From Trujillonella humicola (GTDB taxonomy: Bacteria; Actinomycetota; Actinomycetes; Mycobacteriales; Geodermatophilaceae), in contig NZ_JBJNRJ010000005.1 of the NCBI RefSeq assembly GCF_046233715.1, positions 62,001 through 126,000 on the forward strand: a DNA stretch of 64,000 nt. The letters are read 5' to 3'. The notes under the pieces are model-generated. The model was not told where the DNA came from. It did no database searches and saw nothing but the letters and a program-made list of their open reading frames with translations. Below, one piece after another: positions 38,992 through 49,064 of this stretch (positions within the stretch are counted from its first letter, which is position 1; every line of letters begins with the position of its first letter). The position numbers and the translations under genes were made by a program.

Positions 38992-41093
38992 GGAGCGGCC
39001 TGCAGCACGACCGTCGCGCGCGCCTGCACGGTCATCGTGTCGCCGGCCTTGACGACGACGGGCTCGACCTCGTGCATCTCCGCGGTGTCGACGACGACGG
39101 TCCACCCCTCGGCGTACTCGCTCGGCGGCAGGGTGAACTCGATCGGCTCGTGGTGGGCGTTGAACGCCAGGTAGAAGCAGTCGTCGACGACGTCCTCGCC
39201 GCGCTCGTCGGTCTCCCGGATGCCGTGCCCGTTGAGGTACATCGCCAGGGACTTGGCGAAGCCGACGTCCCAGTCCTCGTCGGACATGAGCTCCCCGGCC
39301 GGGGTGAGCCAGGCGACGTCCTGCACCGGGTCGCCCTCCTCGCGCCGCACCGGCCGGCCGTGGAAGAACCGGCGCCGGCGGAACGTCGGGTGCTCGTTGC
39401 GCAGGCGGGTGACCCGCCTGGTGAACTCCAGCAGCCCCTCGTCGACGGCCGTCCAGTCGATCCAGGTGAGCTCGGAGTCCTGGCAGTAGCCGTTGTTGTT
39501 GCCGTTCTGGGTCCGGCCGAGCTCGTCCCCGTGCAGCAGCATCGGCACGCCCTGGCTGAGCATCAGCGAGGTCAGGAAGTTGCGCTGCTGGCGGGCGCGC
39601 AGGGCGAGCACCTCGGGGTCGTCGGTGGGGCCCTCGACACCGCCGTTCCAGCTGCGGTTGTGGCTCTCGCCGTCGTTGTTGCCCTCGCCGTTGGCCTCGT
39701 TGTGCTTCTCGTTGTAGGAGACGAGGTCGCGCATCGTGAAGCCGTCGTGCGCCGTGACGAAGTTGATGCTCGCCACCGGCCGGCGTCCGGAGTGCTTGTA
39801 CAGGTCCGCCGAGCCGGAGATGCGGCTGGCGAACTCGCCGATGGTCGCGTCCTCGCCCCGCCAGAAGTCGCGGACGGTGTCGCGGTACTTGCCGTTCCAC
39901 TCGGTCCACAGCGCCGGGAAGTTGCCGACCTGGTAGCCGCCGTCACCGACGTCCCAGGGCTCGGCGATGAGCTTGACCTGGCTGACCACCGGGTCCTGGT
40001 GCACCAGGTCGAAGAACGCCGACAGCCGGTCCACCTCGTGGAACTGCCGGGCGAGGGTGGAGGCGAGGTCGAAGCGGAACCCGTCGACGTGCATCTCGGT
40101 GACCCAGTAGCGCAGCGAGTCCATGATCAGCTGCAGCGACTGCGGGTTGCGGACGTTGAGCGAGTTCCCGGTGCCGGTGGTGTCCATGTAGTACTGCTCG
40201 TCGCCCTCGACCAGCCGGTAGTACGCCCGGTTGTCGATGCCCTTGAACGACAGCGTCGGGCCGTTGTGGTTGCCCTCGGCGGTGTGGTTGTAGACGACGT
40301 CGAGGATCACCTCGATGCCCGCCTCGTGCAGGGTCCGGACCATGCCCTTGAACTCCTGGACCTGCTGCCCGTCGGCGGACTGCGCGTACTCGTTGTGCGG
40401 CGCGAAGAAGCCGATCGTGTTGTAGCCCCAGTAGTTGCGCAGGCCCTTCTGCAGCAGCGTGTCGTCCTGGACGAACTGGTGCACCGGCATGAGCTCGATC
40501 GCCGTCACGCCCAGTCCCTGCAGGTGCTCGATGACCGCCGGGTGCGCGATCCCGGCGTACGTGCCGCGCAGCTCCTCGGGGACGCGCGAGTGGGTCATGG
40601 TCAGGCCCTTGACGTGGGCCTCGTAGATGACCGTCTTGTTGTACGGGGTCTTCGGCGGGCGGTCGACGCCCCAGTCGAAGTAGGGGTTGACGACGACGGA
40701 CTTGGGCATGTGCGGCGCGGAGTCGTCGTCGTTGCGCTCACCGCTGCCGAAGCGGTAGCCGAAGCACGCCTCGTCCCAGTCGACGGAGCCGTCGATCGCC
40801 TTGGCGTAGGGGTCCAGCAGCAGCTTGTTGGGGTTGCAGCGGTGCCCGTTCTCCGGGTCGTACGGGCCGTGGACGCGGAAGCCGTAGCGCTGCCCGGGCT
40901 GGATGCCGGGCAGGAAGGCGTGCCACACGTACCCGTCCATCTCGGGGAGGCGGATCCGCTCCTCGTTGCCCGCGTCGTCGAACAGGCACAGCTCGATCTT
41001 CTCGGCGACCTCGCTGAAGATGGCGAAGTTGGTGCCGGTGCCGTCGTACGTGGCGCCCAGCGGGTAGGCGCTTCCGGGCCAGACCTGGGTCAT
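38988..41093 (-). CDS. treX: Glycogen debranching enzyme (isoamylase type)
   Basis: A 701-residue GH13 debranching enzyme. CBM48 N-terminal domain (YPLGATYDGTGTNFAIFSEVAEKIELCLFD), then VIYEAHVKGLTMTH, MPVHQFVQDD, VILDVVYNHTAEGN, VDGFRFDLAS (nucleophile), LIAEPWDVGDGGYQVGNFP (acid) and VTAHDGFTMRDLVSYNEKHNEANGE. It removes alpha-1,6 branches to supply linear chains for TreY. ATG at 41093 follows CAGGAGGA. First gene of the treX-treY unit, with a 444-base divergent spacer from uvrB. Confidence 0.95.
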   Translation of the reverse strand: MTQVWPGSAYPLGATYDGTGTNFAIFSEVAEKIELCLFDDAGNEERIRLPEMDGYVWHAFLPGIQPGQRYGFRVHGPYDPENGHRCNPNKLLLDPYAKAIDGSVDWDEACFGYRFGSGERNDDDSAPHMPKSVVVNPYFDWGVDRPPKTPYNKTVIYEAHVKGLTMTHSRVPEELRGTYAGIAHPAVIEHLQGLGVTAIELMPVHQFVQDDTLLQKGLRNYWGYNTIGFFAPHNEYAQSADGQQVQEFKGMVRTLHEAGIEVILDVVYNHTAEGNHNGPTLSFKGIDNRAYYRLVEGDEQYYMDTTGTGNSLNVRNPQSLQLIMDSLRYWVTEMHVDGFRFDLASTLARQFHEVDRLSAFFDLVHQDPVVSQVKLIAEPWDVGDGGYQVGNFPALWTEWNGKYRDTVRDFWRGEDATIGEFASRISGSADLYKHSGRRPVASINFVTAHDGFTMRDLVSYNEKHNEANGEGNNDGESHNRSWNGGVEGPTDDPEVLALRARQQRNFLTSLMLSQGVPMLLHGDELGRTQNGNNNGYCQDSELTWIDWTAVDEGLLEFTRRVTRLRNEHPTFRRRRFFHGRPVRREEGDPVQDVAWLTPAGELMSDEDWDVGFAKSLAMYLNGHGIRETDERGEDVVDDCFYLAFNAHHEPIEFTLPPSEYAEGWTVVVDTAEMHEVEPVVVKAGDTMTVQARATVVLQAAP

Positions 41094-41289
41094 GCGGGTC
41101 CTCCTGCGATGTGCCCCCGCCGTCTCCGGGGGCCGGTTGCCTCCCGCCGCGGCCGTCGGCGGGAGGTCGGTGCGTGCTGCTCCGGCACCCCGTTGCCCGC
41201 GCGCGGGACCCGGCACACCTGACCGGAGGTGTCGGAAGGGACACGTCACCGTGCGTCACCGGCGGCGTGGGCCGGCGGCGGGGGAGACG

Positions 41290-41324
41290 ACGACGCCCCC
41301 CGGGCGGACCGCGGGGGGCGTCGT
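41290..41324. other. Strong 12-bp hairpin in treX-uvrB spacer
   Basis: ACGACGCCCCCC (41290-41301) and GGGGGGCGTCGT (41313-41324) form a perfect 12-bp stem with an 11-base loop. Both flanking genes are transcribed away from it and no T-run follows on either strand, so it is not an ordinary terminator for them. It may shape the treX leader or end an unseen small RNA. Confidence 0.6.
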
Positions 41325-41509
41325 GCGCAGAAGGGGCGGTCCCGCCGGGGTCCGACCTCGCCCGGGAACCCCGGGTGGCGCTGGTCCCCGGCCGGGACCG
41401 CTCCTGCGCGCGGGACACTATCGCCGTCGGCCGCCGATGACGAGCACCCCCGTCGCGTTCGTGCAACCAGCGGGTCCCACCAGGCACGGACGTCGCACGG
41501 GCGCCGTCC

Positions 41510-41531
41510 TGTCACACCCCCGTCGTACCGT
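41510..41531 (+). promoter_or_regulatory. PafBC/RecA-NDp-type promoter of uvrB, leaderless
   Basis: TGTCACAC (41510-41517), eight bases, then TACCGT (41526-41531), fitting the known TGTCRGTG-N8-TANNNT damage promoter at the TGTCR core, the spacing and the -10. The GTG start at 41538 is six bases after the -10, so the mRNA is likely leaderless. Confidence 0.68.
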
Positions 41532-41537
41532 CGACGC

Positions 41538-43655
<2,118 letters not shown>

Positions 43656-43662
43656 ACGAGGA

Positions 43663-43709
43663 CCCGCTGCCCCCGCCGTTCGCAGGCTCACGGCGGGCCC
43701 CGCAGCGGG
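43663..43709 (+). terminator. Hairpin repeat element B after uvrB
   Basis: CCCGCTGC (43663-43670) and GCAGCGGG (43702-43709) pair perfectly, enclosing CGCAGGCTC and CGGGCCCC words shared with the element at 22589-22639. It begins eight bases after the uvrB stop and probably works as a terminator. Confidence 0.6.
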
Positions 43710-43726
43710 GGCCGGGGAGGTTGCTG

Positions 43727-44068
43727 ATGGACCGGGAGCAGCTCGTGGCGTACTGCCTGGCCAAGCCCGGGGCCGAGGAGACCTACCCGTGGGGTGACGT
43801 CGAACTAATCGCCAAGGTCGGCGGCAAGGCCTTCGCCTTCCTCGGGCCGTCCACCGTCGGGGTGACGTGTGCACGGGACGCCGGGGAGGCCGCCGAGTGG
43901 CGCGACCGGTACCCCGACGCCGTCACCGTCAGCTCCTACGTCGGCCGTTACGGGTGGAACGCCGTGGACTTCACCGGCCCGGTGCCCGACGACGAGGTGC
44001 GGGAGCTGGTCGACGCCTCCTACGACGCGATCGTCGCCGCCCTGCCGCGGAGCAAGCGGCCGACCTGA
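43727..44068 (+). CDS. MmcQ/YjbR family protein
   Basis: A 113-residue protein of the MmcQ/YjbR (CyaY-like fold) family. Typical parts are a start LVAYCLAKPGAEETYPWGD, VGGKAFAFLG, VTVSSYVGRYGWNAVDF and the C-terminal helix with ELVDASYDAIVAALPRSKR. Family members are small proteins often annotated as DNA-binding, but their function is not established. ATG at 43727 follows GGGGAGG six bases upstream. It stands alone between the post-uvrB hairpin and the TerC riboswitch. Confidence 0.88.
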   Translation: MDREQLVAYCLAKPGAEETYPWGDVELIAKVGGKAFAFLGPSTVGVTCARDAGEAAEWRDRYPDAVTVSSYVGRYGWNAVDFTGPVPDDEVRELVDASYDAIVAALPRSKRPT

Positions 44069-44169
44069 GACGGCGGTCACATCCGGGCGGGGAACGCAGG
44101 AGCGGGCAGCGCCGTTGTGCCCCCCGAGGTCGACAGGCGCGACGGCTCCGTGCGGCGTGCCCCGGCCTC

Positions 44170-44300
44170 GTGTGGAGGGGAGTATCCCCAGCGGCGGTGT
44201 CGTCAGTACGAGGTCCCGAGGCCTCCGGCGCCGCCGGTCGTGAGCTCCGCGCTCACGGCGGGAGAGACCTCCGGATCTGACGCAACGCCAGTCCCGGAGG
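44170..44300 (+). promoter_or_regulatory. yybP-ykoY manganese riboswitch
   Basis: The leader of the first TerC gene has the yybP-ykoY landmarks in order: GGGGAGTA (44177-44184), GTCGTCAGTACG (about 44199-44210), a GC-rich arm, and CTGACGCAACGCC (44277-44289). CCTCCGG (44268-44274) can pair with CCGGAGG (44294-44300), hiding the ribosome site when Mn is not bound. This riboswitch senses Mn2+ and is known before TerC-family Mn exporters. Confidence 0.87.
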
Positions 44301-44309
44301 AGTACCCGC

Positions 44310-45425
44310 ATGGACGTCCCCACCTGGGTGTGGGCCCTGACCGTCGCCGCGATCGTGGCGATGCTCACCTTCGACTTCATCGGTCACGTGCGGACCCCGC
44401 ACGCGCCGACGCTCAAGGAGTCGGGCACCTGGTCGGCCATCTACGTGGCGATCGCGGTCGTGTTCGGCCTGCTCGTGCTGTGGTTCGCCGGAGGGACCTA
44501 CGGCGGGGAGTACTTCGCCGGGTACATCACCGAGAAGAGCCTCTCGGTGGACAACCTGTTCGTCTTCGTGCTGATCATGGCGAGCTTCGCGGTGCCGCGG
44601 GAGCTGCAGCAGAAGGTGCTGCTGTTCGGTATCGCGTTCGCGCTGGTGCTGCGGACGGTGTTCATCTTCATCGGCGCGGCGGCGATCGAGAACTTCAGCT
44701 GGATCTTCTACATCTTCGGTGGGTTCCTCCTGTACACGGCGTGGGCGCAGGCGCGCAGCGGTGGGCACGACGACGAGGAGGAGTTCAAGGAGAACGCCGT
44801 CCTGCGGCTCACCCGCCGGGTGCTGCCCACGACGGAGACCTATCACTCCGACCGGCTGACGGCGAAGGTCGACGGCAAGCGGTACATCACGCCGTTGTTC
44901 ATCGCGCTGATCGCGATCGGCAGCGCCGACATCCTGTTCGCCGTCGACTCGATCCCGGCGATCTTCGGGCTGACGCAGGAGACGTACCTGGTGTTCACGG
45001 CGAACGCCTTCGCGCTGCTGGGTCTGCGGCAGCTGTTCTTCCTGATCGACGGGCTGCTGGACCGGCTGGTGTACCTGGCCTACGGGCTGGCGGTCATCCT
45101 CGGCTTCATCGGCGTCAAGCTGATGATCCACGCGCTGCACGAGAACGAGTTGCCGTTCATCAACGGCGGCGAGCACGTCACCGCGATCCCCGAGGTGCCC
45201 ACCTGGTTGTCACTGCTGGTCATCCTGGTCACCCTGCTGGTGACCACCGTCGCCAGCCTCGCCGCGAACCGCCGCACCCGGGCCGACGCCGCCCGCGCCG
45301 GTGCCGGGCCGGCGCCGGTCGCCGCGGACACCGCGGCCGAGGCCGTCCGGAGCGGCCCCGTCACCGGCACCGGCGAGGCCCGGGACGAGGCCCGGCGGCG
45401 CGAGCCGGCCGCCAGGGAGAACTGA
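44310..45425 (+). CDS. TerC family membrane protein, probable Mn exporter (copy 1)
   Basis: A 371-residue TerC protein with about eight to nine membrane spans. The conserved acidic metal motifs are present: FDFIGH, EKSLSVDNLFVFVLIM and SADILFAVDSIPAIFG. A charged loop with HDDEEEF separates the two halves. The C-terminal 60 residues are Ala/Arg-rich and cytoplasmic. TerC/Alx/MeeY proteins export Mn2+, some to load exported enzymes. Its own yybP-ykoY riboswitch would raise expression when Mn is high. ATG at 44310 is nine bases after GGAGG. A second, nearly identical copy follows. Confidence 0.92.
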   Translation: MDVPTWVWALTVAAIVAMLTFDFIGHVRTPHAPTLKESGTWSAIYVAIAVVFGLLVLWFAGGTYGGEYFAGYITEKSLSVDNLFVFVLIMASFAVPRELQQKVLLFGIAFALVLRTVFIFIGAAAIENFSWIFYIFGGFLLYTAWAQARSGGHDDEEEFKENAVLRLTRRVLPTTETYHSDRLTAKVDGKRYITPLFIALIAIGSADILFAVDSIPAIFGLTQETYLVFTANAFALLGLRQLFFLIDGLLDRLVYLAYGLAVILGFIGVKLMIHALHENELPFINGGEHVTAIPEVPTWLSLLVILVTLLVTTVASLAANRRTRADAARAGAGPAPVAADTAAEAVRSGPVTGTGEARDEARRREPAAREN

Positions 45426-45439
45426 CAGGGAGAACTGAC
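45414..45439 (+). repeat. 13-base tandem duplication at the end of terC copy 1
   Basis: AGGGAGAACTGAC occurs twice in direct succession (45414-45426 and 45427-45439). The first copy contains the stop codon of the TerC gene and the second repeats it in the 3' spacer. A small slippage duplication with no evident role. Confidence 0.85.
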
Positions 45440-45615
45440 CGGCCCGGACGCCCGGCGACCGGCCGCGCGTGCCGGCGGCGCGGCCGTCGCCGGCGTGAGA
45501 CGCTGGAGGGCGCGGCAGCGCAGGGCGTTCCTGCGCGCCGCCGCCGAGACGGTCACGGCGGCTCGTCCGGGTGGCCGGGAGCCGACCTGGCACGAGCAGG
45601 CGGCCGGAGACGTGT

Positions 45616-45644
45616 CCTCCGGTGCTGACGATCGAACCCGGAGG
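45616..45644 (+). promoter_or_regulatory. Ribosome-site hairpin before terC copy 2
   Basis: CCTCCGG (45616-45622) and CCGGAGG (45638-45644) with CTGACG between them mirror the last stem of the riboswitch before copy 1. The GGTGTCGTCAGTACG and GGGGAGTA parts of the aptamer are not found upstream, so this looks like a shortened or remnant form that can still hide the GGAGG. Confidence 0.5.
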
Positions 45645-45649
45645 TTGCT

Positions 45650-46801
45650 TTGGACGTGCCCTTGTGGGTGTGGGCCCTGACCGTCGCCGCGATCATCGCC
45701 ATGCTCACCTTCGACTTCATCGGTCACGTGCGGACCCCGCACGCCCCCACGCTGCGCGAGTCCGCCACCTGGTCCGCGGTCTACGTGGCGATCGCGGTCG
45801 TGTTCGGCCTGCTCGTGCTGTGGTTCGCCGGAGGGACCTACGGCGGGGAGTACTTCGCCGGGTACATCACCGAGAAGAGCCTCTCGGTGGACAACCTGTT
45901 CGTCTTCGTGCTGATCATGGCGAGCTTCGCGGTGCCGCGGGAGCTGCAGCAGAAGGTGCTGCTGTTCGGTATCGCGTTCGCGCTGGTGCTGCGGACGGTG
46001 TTCATCTTCATCGGCGCGGCGGCGATCGAGCACTTCAGCTGGATCTTCTACATCTTCGGTGGGTTCCTCCTGTACACGGCGTGGGCGCAGGCGCGCAGCG
46101 GTGGGCACGACGACGAGGAGGAGTTCAAGGAGAACGCCGTCCTGCGGCTCACCCGCCGGGTGCTGCCCACGACGGAGACCTACCACTCCGACCGGCTGAC
46201 GGCGAAGGTCGACGGCAAGCGGTACATCACGCCGCTGTTCATCGCGCTGATCGCGATCGGCAGCGCCGACATCCTGTTCGCCGTCGACTCGATCCCGGCG
46301 ATCTTCGGGCTGACGCAGGAGACGTACCTGGTGTTCACGGCGAACGCCTTCGCGCTGCTGGGTCTGCGGCAGCTGTTCTTCCTGATCGACGGGCTGCTGG
46401 ACCGGCTGGTGTACCTGGCCTACGGGCTGGCGGTCATCCTCGGCTTCATCGGCGTCAAGCTGGTGATCCACGCGCTGCACGAGAACGAGTTGCCGTTCAT
46501 CAACGGCGGGGAGCACGTCACCGCGATCCCCGAGGTGCCCACCTGGTTGTCGCTGCTGGTCATCCTGGTCACCCTGCTGGTGACCACCGTCGCCAGCCTC
46601 GCCAAGAACCGCCGTGACCGCGCAGCGGGCGAGCCGCCGGCGGGCCCCGGCGCCGGTGCCCCCGGTGCCGACGCCTCCGGCCGGCACGTGTCCGGCCCGG
46701 GCGAGCGCGTCGAGTCGGCCGCCGGCCGCGGGGACGCGCCGCCCACCGGCCGCACCGCGGCGGTCACCGAGCCCAGCGGCGAGCAGCCCCCGCGCGGCTG
46801 A
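45650..46801 (+). CDS. TerC family membrane protein, probable Mn exporter (copy 2)
   Basis: A 383-residue TerC protein, the tandem paralogue of the gene at 44310. The TTG start at 45650 is supported by GGAGG five bases upstream and by alignment with copy 1 (DVP-WVWALTVAAI). All metal motifs are kept (FDFIGH, SVDNLFVFVLIM, ADILFAVDSIPAIFG). Bases 45781-46603 differ from 44441-45263 at only six positions, while the first 130 bases and the Pro/Gly/Ala-rich tail diverge clearly. This suggests recent gene conversion between older duplicates. It lacks a complete Mn riboswitch. Confidence 0.92.
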   Translation: MDVPLWVWALTVAAIIAMLTFDFIGHVRTPHAPTLRESATWSAVYVAIAVVFGLLVLWFAGGTYGGEYFAGYITEKSLSVDNLFVFVLIMASFAVPRELQQKVLLFGIAFALVLRTVFIFIGAAAIEHFSWIFYIFGGFLLYTAWAQARSGGHDDEEEFKENAVLRLTRRVLPTTETYHSDRLTAKVDGKRYITPLFIALIAIGSADILFAVDSIPAIFGLTQETYLVFTANAFALLGLRQLFFLIDGLLDRLVYLAYGLAVILGFIGVKLVIHALHENELPFINGGEHVTAIPEVPTWLSLLVILVTLLVTTVASLAKNRRDRAAGEPPAGPGAGAPGADASGRHVSGPGERVESAAGRGDAPPTGRTAAVTEPSGEQPPRG

Positions 46802-46815
46802 CCGCCCGCGCCGGT

Positions 46816-46846
46816 GCCCCGGCGCCGGGCCTCCCGGCGCCGGGGC
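46816..46846 (+). terminator. Terminator hairpin after terC copy 2
   Basis: GCCCCGGCGCCGGG (46816-46829) and CCCGGCGCCGGGGC (46833-46846) form a perfect 14-bp stem with a 3-base loop, 15 bases after the stop. No T-run follows, as is common in GC-rich actinobacteria. Confidence 0.75.
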
Positions 46847-46938
46847 GCCGGCGGTGCCGAGGTCCGGCGCCGGGGGCCTGCGGCACGCGGTGACCGGAGC
46901 AGCGGCGGCCGGCGACCGCTCGGCTAGCGTCGGCGACG

Positions 46939-48699
46939 ATGCTGCCCGACGACCTCGCCCTGCTGCGCACGCCGGGCACGCCGGCGCTCGCGCCGGACGG
47001 GCGGATCGCCGTCGTCGCCGTCACCCGGCCCGACCTCGCCGCCGACGCCCCGCGCAGCCAGCTGTGGGCGGTCCCCACCGACGGCTCGGCGCCCGCCCGG
47101 CCCCTGACCTCGGGCGGGCGGGACACCGCACCGGCCTTCTCGCCCGACGGCCGCTGGCTGGCCTACCTCGGAGCCGCCGGGGACGAGCCGCTCCAGGTGC
47201 ACCTGCTCCCCGCCGCGGGCGGCGCCCCGCGGCGGCTCACCGACGCGCGGCAGGGCGCCGGGTCGCCGGTGTGGGCACCGGACTCCCGGCGGCTGGCCTG
47301 GACGGCGCCCCGGGCGGATGCGGCCGAGGCCGGCGGGCCCCGGCTGGTCACCGCCCTCCGGCAGCTGACGGGCCCGGGCCCGCTCGGCGGTCCGGTCGCG
47401 CAGGTGCACGTCCTGGACCTGCCCGACGACCTCGCCGCCGACGACGTCGCACTGCCCCGGCCGGTGGTCGTCACGCACGGGGAGGCCGACTGCACCGACG
47501 TCTGCTGGAGTCCCGACGGCAGCGAGCTGGCGTTCGTCTCGGCCCGCCACGCCACGGCCGACCGCGACCTGCGCACCGACGTCTTCGCGGTGCGCCCCGA
47601 CGGATCGGGGCTGCGCCGGGTCACCGCCACCCGCGGCCGGTGCCGGACCCCGGCGTGGTCGCCGTCCGGCGATGCCCTCGTCCTCACCTGGGTGGGTGAC
47701 CTGGGGCCGGACGGGCTCGACGACACCGGCCGGCCGGCGGCGCTGTGCCGCGTCCCGTCGTCCGGCGGGACCCCGGAGCCGCTGCTCGCCGCTGACCGGG
47801 GGGACGCGCTCCCGGGGGCGGTCGTGACCGGCCGGGGGGTCCTGGTCAGGGTGCGGCGGCAGGGAGCGGTCGAGCTGCTGCGGGTCCCGCCGGCCGGTGG
47901 CGAGCCCGAGGTCCTGGTGGACGGGCCCTTCACCGTCCGCGGGGCGGGGGCCGGCGCGGGCGTCGTCGTCGCCACCGTCGCCCACGACGGCTCGGCCGGG
48001 GAGCTGGTCGCCATCACGCCGGGCCGCCGGCGGCTGCTCACCGGCTTCGGCACCGCGCTGGCGGCCACCGGGCGGGTGCACCGCTCCGTGGCCGTGCCGG
48101 TCCCCGACCGCGAGACGCCGGCCTGGGCTGCGCTGCCGGCCGGCCCGGGCCCGCACCCGGTGCTGCTGGACCTGGCCGCGGACCGGCCGGGGTGGTCGCT
48201 GCGCGACGACGTGCAGCTCGCCGTCTCGGCCGGCCTCGCCGTCGTGCTCTGCGCGCCGGGAGACGCCGGCGCGGTGCTCGACGCCGCGCTCGCCGACCCG
48301 GCCCTGCGGCTGGACGGCGCCCGCGTCGGGGTGGTCGGTGGCACGCCGGCCCTCGAGCTGGCCGCGCGGACCGGCCGGTTCGCCGCGGCCGTGCTCGAGG
48401 CGGCCTATCCGGCGCTGGACGATGCGGCCCCGGGCGACGCGGTACCGCACGCGGCCGCGCCGCCCACCCTGGTCGTCTCCGGGAGCCCCGACGCCCGGGC
48501 ACCGGAGGCGCGCGTCTTCGCGGCGCTGAAGCGGGCCGGCGTGCCCGCCGAGTTGCTGGTCCTCCCCGGCGGAGGGCCCGACCCCGCGCGCTCCGACCGG
48601 CCCCGGACCAGGATCGCCCGCGCGGAGCACCAACTGCGCTGGTGGCGCCGCTGGCTGGCTCCCGGCGGGGACCGAGCGCCGCGGGACCGGGACGGCTAG
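46939..48699 (+). CDS. S9-peptidase-like protein with lost catalytic residues
   Basis: A 586-residue protein with the build of S9C acylaminoacyl peptidases: a TolB/WD-like beta-propeller (about 1-375; APAFSPDGRWLAYLG, VCWSPDGSELAFVSARH, RTPAWSPSGDALVLTW) and a shortened alpha/beta hydrolase domain (about 395-575). In active relatives the nucleophile elbow is GGSYGG and the His lies in GExHE; here the matching places read GVVGGTPALEL and LPGGGPDPARSDRP, and the lid region is missing. The Asp region (GSPDARAPEARVFAALKRAGVP) remains. A pseudoenzyme is likely. ATG at 46939 lies eight bases after TAGCGT, without a ribosome site. Confidence 0.8.
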   Translation: MLPDDLALLRTPGTPALAPDGRIAVVAVTRPDLAADAPRSQLWAVPTDGSAPARPLTSGGRDTAPAFSPDGRWLAYLGAAGDEPLQVHLLPAAGGAPRRLTDARQGAGSPVWAPDSRRLAWTAPRADAAEAGGPRLVTALRQLTGPGPLGGPVAQVHVLDLPDDLAADDVALPRPVVVTHGEADCTDVCWSPDGSELAFVSARHATADRDLRTDVFAVRPDGSGLRRVTATRGRCRTPAWSPSGDALVLTWVGDLGPDGLDDTGRPAALCRVPSSGGTPEPLLAADRGDALPGAVVTGRGVLVRVRRQGAVELLRVPPAGGEPEVLVDGPFTVRGAGAGAGVVVATVAHDGSAGELVAITPGRRRLLTGFGTALAATGRVHRSVAVPVPDRETPAWAALPAGPGPHPVLLDLAADRPGWSLRDDVQLAVSAGLAVVLCAPGDAGAVLDAALADPALRLDGARVGVVGGTPALELAARTGRFAAAVLEAAYPALDDAAPGDAVPHAAAPPTLVVSGSPDARAPEARVFAALKRAGVPAELLVLPGGGPDPARSDRPRTRIARAEHQLRWWRRWLAPGGDRAPRDRDG

Positions 48700-48702
48700 C
48701 GT
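48697..48702 (+). promoter_or_regulatory. Putative -10 box of leaderless small gene
   Basis: TAGCGT followed by seven bases and the ATG at 48710; the first three bases are also the stop codon of the S9-like gene. No ribosome site is present, so leaderless transcription from here is likely. Confidence 0.4.
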
Positions 48703-48709
48703 TCGGCGC

Positions 48710-48997
48710 ATGGCGCTCATCTACCCCGTCGCGGCCGACCTGCCCGAGCCCGAGGAGGGGACCGAGCCCGACTTCGCCGAGCTCGCGGCCGACCTCTCCG
48801 ACACCTGGCTCGTGGAGGTCGCGCTGGAGGAGGACGGCGACGACGCCTGCTTCGGCCCGCTCAGCGCCCGGGCCGCGTGGGACCTCGCCGTCGACGTCGA
48901 CCAGCGGCGGCCCGGGTGGCTCGTCTCCGTCGTGCCGCTGCACGTGGCCTGCACCGCCGACGAGCTGGTCTCCCTCTTCGACGACGACACGGAGTAG
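48710..48997 (+). CDS. Small acidic hypothetical protein
   Basis: A 95-residue, strongly acidic soluble protein (many Asp/Glu, few Lys). Sections include YPVAADLPEPEEGTEPDFAELAADL, WLVEVALEEDGDDACFGPLSARAAWDLAVDVD and LVSLFDDDTE. It has no signal peptide, membrane span or known motif. Coding-like base use and a plausible leaderless start support a real gene. It lies 10 bases after the S9-like gene and is convergent with the glycosyltransferase gene. Function unknown. Confidence 0.65.
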   Translation: MALIYPVAADLPEPEEGTEPDFAELAADLSDTWLVEVALEEDGDDACFGPLSARAAWDLAVDVDQRRPGWLVSVVPLHVACTADELVSLFDDDTE

Positions 48998-49010
48998 CTC
49001 CCCGGTCGGC

Positions 49011-49030
49011 GCCCCCGCGGGCCGGCGGGG
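49011..49030. terminator. Hairpin between convergent genes
   Basis: CCCCCGC (49011-49017) and GCGGGGG (49024-49030) pair with a 6-base loop in the 67-base spacer between two convergent genes. It could end transcription from both sides. Confidence 0.5.
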
Positions 49031-49064
49031 GATGACGGGGACGCCGGCGCCCGGGCCGTGCAGG

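Larger units (their letters stand above)
41094..41537. other. Divergent spacer between treX and uvrB
   Basis: No gene is supported in this 444-base stretch; reading frames through it are low-complexity Arg/Gly/Pro. It holds the treX ribosome site at the left end, an ACACCT/AGGTGT dyad near 41216-41233, a strong hairpin at 41290-41324, and the uvrB promoter at the right end. Confidence 0.6.

Noticed and set aside
41440..41500. GTTCG-type sequence before uvrB considered as a LexA (SOS) box
   Set aside because: No symmetric CGAAC-N4-GTTCG site is present; the TGTC-N8-TANNNT promoter explains the region better.
41229..41537. Upstream extension of the uvrB frame
   Set aside because: Low-complexity Arg/Gly/Pro translation, contains a strong hairpin, and the UvrB fold starts right after the GTG at 41538.
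44069..44170. Stretch checked for a tRNA or small gene between the YjbR gene and TerC
   Set aside because: No cloverleaf-like arms or coding pattern; only the start of the riboswitch leader follows.
44310..46801. Tandem near-identical segments considered as an insertion sequence or transposon pair
   Set aside because: No transposase, terminal inverted repeats or target duplications; the copies are two TerC genes.
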